This document shows, one piece after another, positions 6,099 to 9,116 of a DNA stretch of 9,116 nt. Position 1 is the first letter of the stretch. Every line of letters starts with the position of its first letter. A model generated the notes under the pieces. It did not search any database, was not told where the DNA came from, and saw only the letters and a program-made list of their open reading frames with translations. A program made the position numbers and the translations under genes. Source of the stretch: Clostridia bacterium (lineage in GTDB: Bacteria; Bacillota_A; Clostridia; Lachnospirales; Lachnospiraceae); the NCBI GenBank assembly GCA_012515365.1, contig JAAYYM010000158.1, positions 1 through 9,116 on the forward strand. The letters are read 5' to 3'.

Positions 6099-6123
6099 TA
6101 CCATTAATATACAAACTTTTTTT
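6084..6123 (-). terminator. Weak A/T hairpin after the diguanylate cyclase gene, possible terminator
   Basis: AAAAAAAGTT and AACTTTTTTT (6084-6093 with 6114-6123) are perfect 10-bp arms around a 20-nt loop, starting 6 bp past the cyclase stop codon. The T run is part of the stem, and only two of the pairs are G-C, so termination would be weak and possibly bidirectional. Read-through into the msmK-like gene is likely. Confidence 0.35.
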
Positions 6124-6129
6124 AAAAAC

Positions 6130-7647
6130 CTATACATTTTGCTCAGAAAATGTATCATCATTGTAAAATGCCAATTGATTTTTTCCACGCTTCTTTGCCT
6201 TATATAATGCCTGATCTGCCAGCTTATACAATCCTTCAAAATCAGTCGCATCATCCGGATAAATAGCAACTCCGATACTTGCCGTAGCTGAATACTTCAC
6301 ATATTCACCAACTACAAATGTCTTGAAAAACCTTGATACTCTGTCAGCTTCACTCTTCATTGTTTTTTCGTCTTTTAAATCTTTTAAGAATATAACAAAC
6401 TCATCTCCGCCGGTCCTTCCGACGATGTCATTGATTCGGAATTCACTTTTTACCCGTCTGCCCAAAGTACTTAGTACTTCATCACCAAACGCATGCCCCA
6501 TCGTATCATTGATCTTCTTGAAGTTATCAATATCGAGTGCAAATAAGATTGATTTCTTATCTTTACCCTCATTTTCCAGATATTCTGTAATTTTTCTCTG
6601 TGTTGCAATTTTATTTAATAGATCTGTTAAAAGATCCGTTTCTGCTTTATCTTTAAGCTCCTTGCTTTCACGTATAAATTTGGCCTTATTGATCATATTA
6701 ATGGCTACCAAAATGGTAACAAATACAATCAATGCCGTTAAGATTTTTGTCACCAGGCTGTCTGTATCTGCCTGCTGTGACTTTATCGTCCTGTTGACCT
6801 GTGCCAATGGAACAATCATAATGCTGCTCCATCCATAGTCTTCTATTGGTTCATAAACCAAATAATATGTATTGTTATTGGAAGGATTTTGTTCAAATGA
6901 GAATGTAACAATCCCGCTCTTTCCGATCGACACATTTTGTTCAAATTTCTTATAGCTGCCTCGTATAAAGATTTGTTCTTTTAGTTTTCTAGTCAGGTTT
7001 TCAATATTTGCTGTTTCATCTATCGGATTATCGGCGTACTCTATAATCTTACCATCATTGTTGATGATCATATATGTCCTGACTGAGTAACCTAAAGATT
7101 TCGTGATATAGTTAAGCTCATCAAAAGGTGTAACCAGAACCAGCGCCCCTACAATATCATCACCGGATTTGATCGGAGCTGAAACTGCTACACAATTACC
7201 GGTTACATTCTGATAGGAAAAAGGTGACGAAATCTGCAGCTTTCCTGACATCAGATCATCTGTCTTTATTTGATCCGGCAGCTTGATGCTTTCGCCCTTG
7301 CTGTTCATAGTTGTTCCATCCTCAAGAATAATAATCGCGTCTTTAACACTCGAATATTTCACAATTCCTTCTAATAGAGACTGTGAATTTAATGAAATAA
7401 GATCTTTCATCTTTGACAAATGATAAGCACTGATATTCGTTATTTCTTTTATTAATTTGAATTCATCGGAATAATAATCACTGATCTGTGTCACCTGATC
7501 CTTTAATTCCGATTCTGTTTCATTAACAATATTTTCTTTGGTATCTGCAGAATAATTAAATAATGTAACAATCAAAAATAATACAAGTAATATAGATGGT
7601 ATGACCCATTGCAAAATATTCTTATTATCTCTTTTCTGCTTGTTCAT
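6130..7647 (-). CDS. Membrane-anchored diguanylate cyclase (GGDEF) with extracytoplasmic sensor region
   Basis: The product should make the second messenger c-di-GMP from two GTP. In the 505-residue numbering there is a membrane span at about 11-31, an extracytoplasmic Cache-like sensor region at about 32-298, a second span at about 299-320, and a GGDEF domain from about 335 to the end. The active-site motif is intact (TGGDEF, GGDEF at 413-417), preceded at the canonical 5-residue spacing by RIND (404-407), an inhibitory RxxD site for product feedback. ALDIDNFKKIND and ASIGVAIYP are also typical. The start is ATG at 7647, 7 nt after GAGG; the adjacent ATG at 7650 leaves only 4 nt. It follows the YesL-type gene by 16-19 bp and is surely co-transcribed with it. 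The ligand of the sensor region is unknown; the neighbours hint at sugar uptake. No EAL or HD-GYP phosphodiesterase domain is in the window. Confidence 0.93.
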   Translation of the reverse strand: MNKQKRDNKNILQWVIPSILLVLFLIVTLFNYSADTKENIVNETESELKDQVTQISDYYSDEFKLIKEITNISAYHLSKMKDLISLNSQSLLEGIVKYSSVKDAIIILEDGTTMNSKGESIKLPDQIKTDDLMSGKLQISSPFSYQNVTGNCVAVSAPIKSGDDIVGALVLVTPFDELNYITKSLGYSVRTYMIINNDGKIIEYADNPIDETANIENLTRKLKEQIFIRGSYKKFEQNVSIGKSGIVTFSFEQNPSNNNTYYLVYEPIEDYGWSSIMIVPLAQVNRTIKSQQADTDSLVTKILTALIVFVTILVAINMINKAKFIRESKELKDKAETDLLTDLLNKIATQRKITEYLENEGKDKKSILFALDIDNFKKINDTMGHAFGDEVLSTLGRRVKSEFRINDIVGRTGGDEFVIFLKDLKDEKTMKSEADRVSRFFKTFVVGEYVKYSATASIGVAIYPDDATDFEGLYKLADQALYKAKKRGKNQLAFYNDDTFSEQNV

Positions 7648-7666
7648 CATCGTTCCTCAAATCTGA

Positions 7667-8368
7667 CTATTCATTCATGTTTTGATGAGTATCATTAAAG
7701 TTTGGATCTACAACACTTTCAATTTCGGGGAATTCATCTACTACCGTTTCTTCTTCCTCAGGGATATAATTTGCAAATATTTTTTTGAATATAAAAGAAC
7801 AGTAATAAGCTGTGAAAGAAAATGCAAATAAGAATAATAATGGTAATAATCGCATAATGAGAAAAATCAAAATAAACGGAACTATCATACCAACGATTAA
7901 TACAATTGTATATGGAAAATGTCTAATACTGATTAGTAATGCATTTTTCAAACTATTTTTTATCGTATTATCAAATTTCGCAAGTAGCGGAAAGATATAT
8001 ACCGATACGAATGCTAATAGTACACAAATGATACATAGTGCGATAAAAATTGCTTTCCCAAATGGTGTCTCATTCATTGACAGAAATCTGAAATCTACAA
8101 AAATAACAGCTCCAACTACCAGCATCATAAGCCAGATAATTGTTGCCTGCTTAAAATTCTGTTTAAAAGATTTGAAAAAACTTTTTGTAATATAACCCTC
8201 TTCATTGGCAGACATCTTGAGTGTTACATAATAAAGTGCTGAAGTTGAGGCACCGATCGTAATAATGGGAATGCAGCAAAGAATATATAAAATATTAAGC
8301 CATAATAAATCTGCCATTTTTCCCAGAAATGACATCAAAGGACTATCTAAATCAAATAAACGATTCAT
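7667..8368 (-). CDS. yesL: YesL-family (DUF624) integral membrane protein
   Basis: The 233-residue product looks like the YesL/DUF624 family: it opens MNRLFDLDSPLMSFLGKMADLLWLNILYILCCIPIITIGASTSALYY in the family's usual style (quoted in part: LFDLDSPLMSFLGKMADL and IPIITIGAS). Five membrane spans are visible at about 19-41, 75-93, 105-128, 151-171 and 173-195, followed by an acidic, hydrophilic tail (204-233, EEEE then further acidic residues). The biochemical role of the family is not established; its genes are commonly found with carbohydrate ABC importers and their sensor kinases. AGGAGA lies upstream of the ATG at 8368. It is the first gene of a two-gene unit with the diguanylate cyclase, so the two products may act together at the membrane. 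The symbol denotes family resemblance, not proven orthology. Confidence 0.85.
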   Translation of the reverse strand: MNRLFDLDSPLMSFLGKMADLLWLNILYILCCIPIITIGASTSALYYVTLKMSANEEGYITKSFFKSFKQNFKQATIIWLMMLVVGAVIFVDFRFLSMNETPFGKAIFIALCIICVLLAFVSVYIFPLLAKFDNTIKNSLKNALLISIRHFPYTIVLIVGMIVPFILIFLIMRLLPLLFLFAFSFTAYYCSFIFKKIFANYIPEEEETVVDEFPEIESVVDPNFNDTHQNMNE

Positions 8369-8404
8369 CTGTATGTTCTCCTATTCAAAATAATCTACAT
8401 ATGA

Positions 8405-8433
8405 ATTATATTTCATAATACAGATAAATGCAA
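8405..8433 (-). promoter_or_regulatory. Promoter for the yesL-cyclase unit
   Basis: On the minus strand TTGCAT (8428-8433) lies 17 bp before a perfect TATAAT (8405-8410). Transcription would start near 8398, about 30 nt before the yesL-type ATG. The 90 bp between the genes holds no clear terminator for the upstream gene, so read-through is also possible. Confidence 0.55.
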
Positions 8434-8458
8434 ATCTTATCAGTACAATATTCCTGAT

Positions 8459-9116
8459 TTACAGCTTTTCATCTACCATCGCACCTTTAATGTCTTCGAT
8501 AACAAGGTTCATTTTATCTACAATATCTTCGACCTCAGCTTTCACATCTGTCTTTACTTCTTCTAATTCGAGAACCTGTTCCGTAAGTCCCTCTGTTTTC
8601 TTTTTTTCTGTACGTTCCTTTTGCTCCTGCTTATCCTTACGAATTTCCTCAATCAGCTCCTCTTTCTCTTCTTGCTCCTCGGCACGCTTCTTTGCTGCTT
8701 CTTCCTCTTCCTTATGTTTTTCATCTATGAATTTTTTGCTTTCATCGATCAGCATACCTCTTATTTCTTCATCAGCTGCATCCATGATCGAGTCAGCTTC
8801 CTGCTTTGCTTTAAGGATCGGATTTGATTTTAAACGCTCCAATTTAACGCCACGGATAATGGCATTTTCCTCTATGATCAGCTTCTTACCTTCATCTATT
8901 TCTTTACGATGCACAGATTTATAGCTTTCCATTTCCAAAGCCTGCTTTTGATATTCTGTCAGTCCCTTTTCATTAATTTGTGCAAGTCTCTTCTGATCCT
9001 CTTTGGTTAAAGTTACTTCTGAATTTGGACGCATCGATTCATTTCTTTTCTCAATTAATTCTAAGTCCTTTTGCTCCTCAGAATCTGCTGCAATTCCTTT
9101 ATTTTCCCGCAGCTGT
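8459..9116 (-). CDS. Highly charged coiled-coil-like protein of unknown function, N-terminus beyond right edge
   Basis: I do not recognise this protein. The frame stays open to the right edge: the 27 codons upstream of the ATG at 9034 read on without a stop (QLRENKGIAADSEEQKDLEL, then IEKRNES before that Met), and that ATG has no ribosome binding site, so the gene very probably starts outside the window. The visible 218 residues are strongly hydrophilic, rich in Glu and Lys, and lack membrane spans. The middle (about 130-180 of the visible part, HKEEEEAAKKRAEEQEEKE and onward) is a near-continuous charged helix or coiled coil; the end (EVKTDVKAEVEDIVDKMNLV) is helical and amphipathic. The charge bias could give false hits to many coiled-coil proteins, so no function is offered. 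It lies upstream of the yesL-type gene on the same strand, separated by 90 bp with a promoter. Confidence 0.75.
   Translation of the reverse strand, partial: QLRENKGIAADSEEQKDLELIEKRNESMRPNSEVTLTKEDQKRLAQINEKGLTEYQKQALEMESYKSVHRKEIDEGKKLIIEENAIIRGVKLERLKSNPILKAKQEADSIMDAADEEIRGMLIDESKKFIDEKHKEEEEAAKKRAEEQEEKEELIEEIRKDKQEQKERTEKKKTEGLTEQVLELEEVKTDVKAEVEDIVDKMNLVIEDIKGAMVDEKL

Noticed and set aside
6323..6838. 171-residue plus-strand open frame
   Set aside because: It is antisense to the GGDEF domain and its Ser/Leu-rich composition is what such a shadow frame gives.
8411..8458. Terminator after the coiled-coil-like gene
   Set aside because: ATCAG and CTGAT can pair in only 5 bp and no T run follows.
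8490..8924. 144-residue Ser/Phe-rich plus-strand open frame
   Set aside because: It is the antisense of a Glu/Lys-rich coiled-coil gene, with no ribosome binding site or family motif.

Overview
The window looks like chromosomal DNA from an anaerobic, AT-rich member of the Firmicutes, most likely a clostridium of the Lachnospiraceae type. The basis is low-GC codon use, strong GGAGG-type ribosome binding sites, an NrdG2-type anaerobic ribonucleotide reductase activase, a TadA with typical clostridial wording, and a MsmK/UgpC-type sugar ABC ATPase. The lineage is inferred from how the proteins read; no search was run.

Layout. Positions 1-1440 (minus) hold most of an FkbH-like HAD-family protein whose C-terminus lies beyond the left edge. 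Its leader (about 1441-1571) is the most unusual part of the window: a 35-bp tandem repeat of about three copies, just downstream of a good extended -10 promoter. Each copy carries a Shine-Dalgarno-like GGGGAG followed by the two-codon reading frame ATG-AAA-TGA inside a hairpin. Next come tadA (minus, tRNA adenosine deaminase) and the divergent nrdG-like activase gene (plus, 2172-2867), which converges on an unrecognised 236-residue protein (minus, 2883-3593).

From 3695 to the right edge every gene is on the minus strand. In transcription order (right to left) these are: a charged, coiled-coil-like protein open at the right edge (8459-9116); a promoter; a YesL/DUF624 membrane protein; a membrane-anchored GGDEF diguanylate cyclase with an intact active site and inhibitory site, 16-19 bp behind yesL; a promoter; a MsmK/UgpC-type ATPase; a U-tract-less hairpin; a CdaR/PucR-type regulator; and a strong intrinsic terminator at 3695-3732.

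How they may work together. YesL-family proteins and MsmK-type ATPases are both commonly linked to carbohydrate ABC import, and CdaR-type proteins often regulate carbon-source genes. The right half may therefore couple sugar uptake to c-di-GMP signalling; this is inference from gene order. The left half mixes housekeeping genes with an FkbH-like enzyme whose carrier-protein partners, if any, lie outside the window. No rRNA, tRNA, CRISPR array, insertion sequence or prophage gene was seen.
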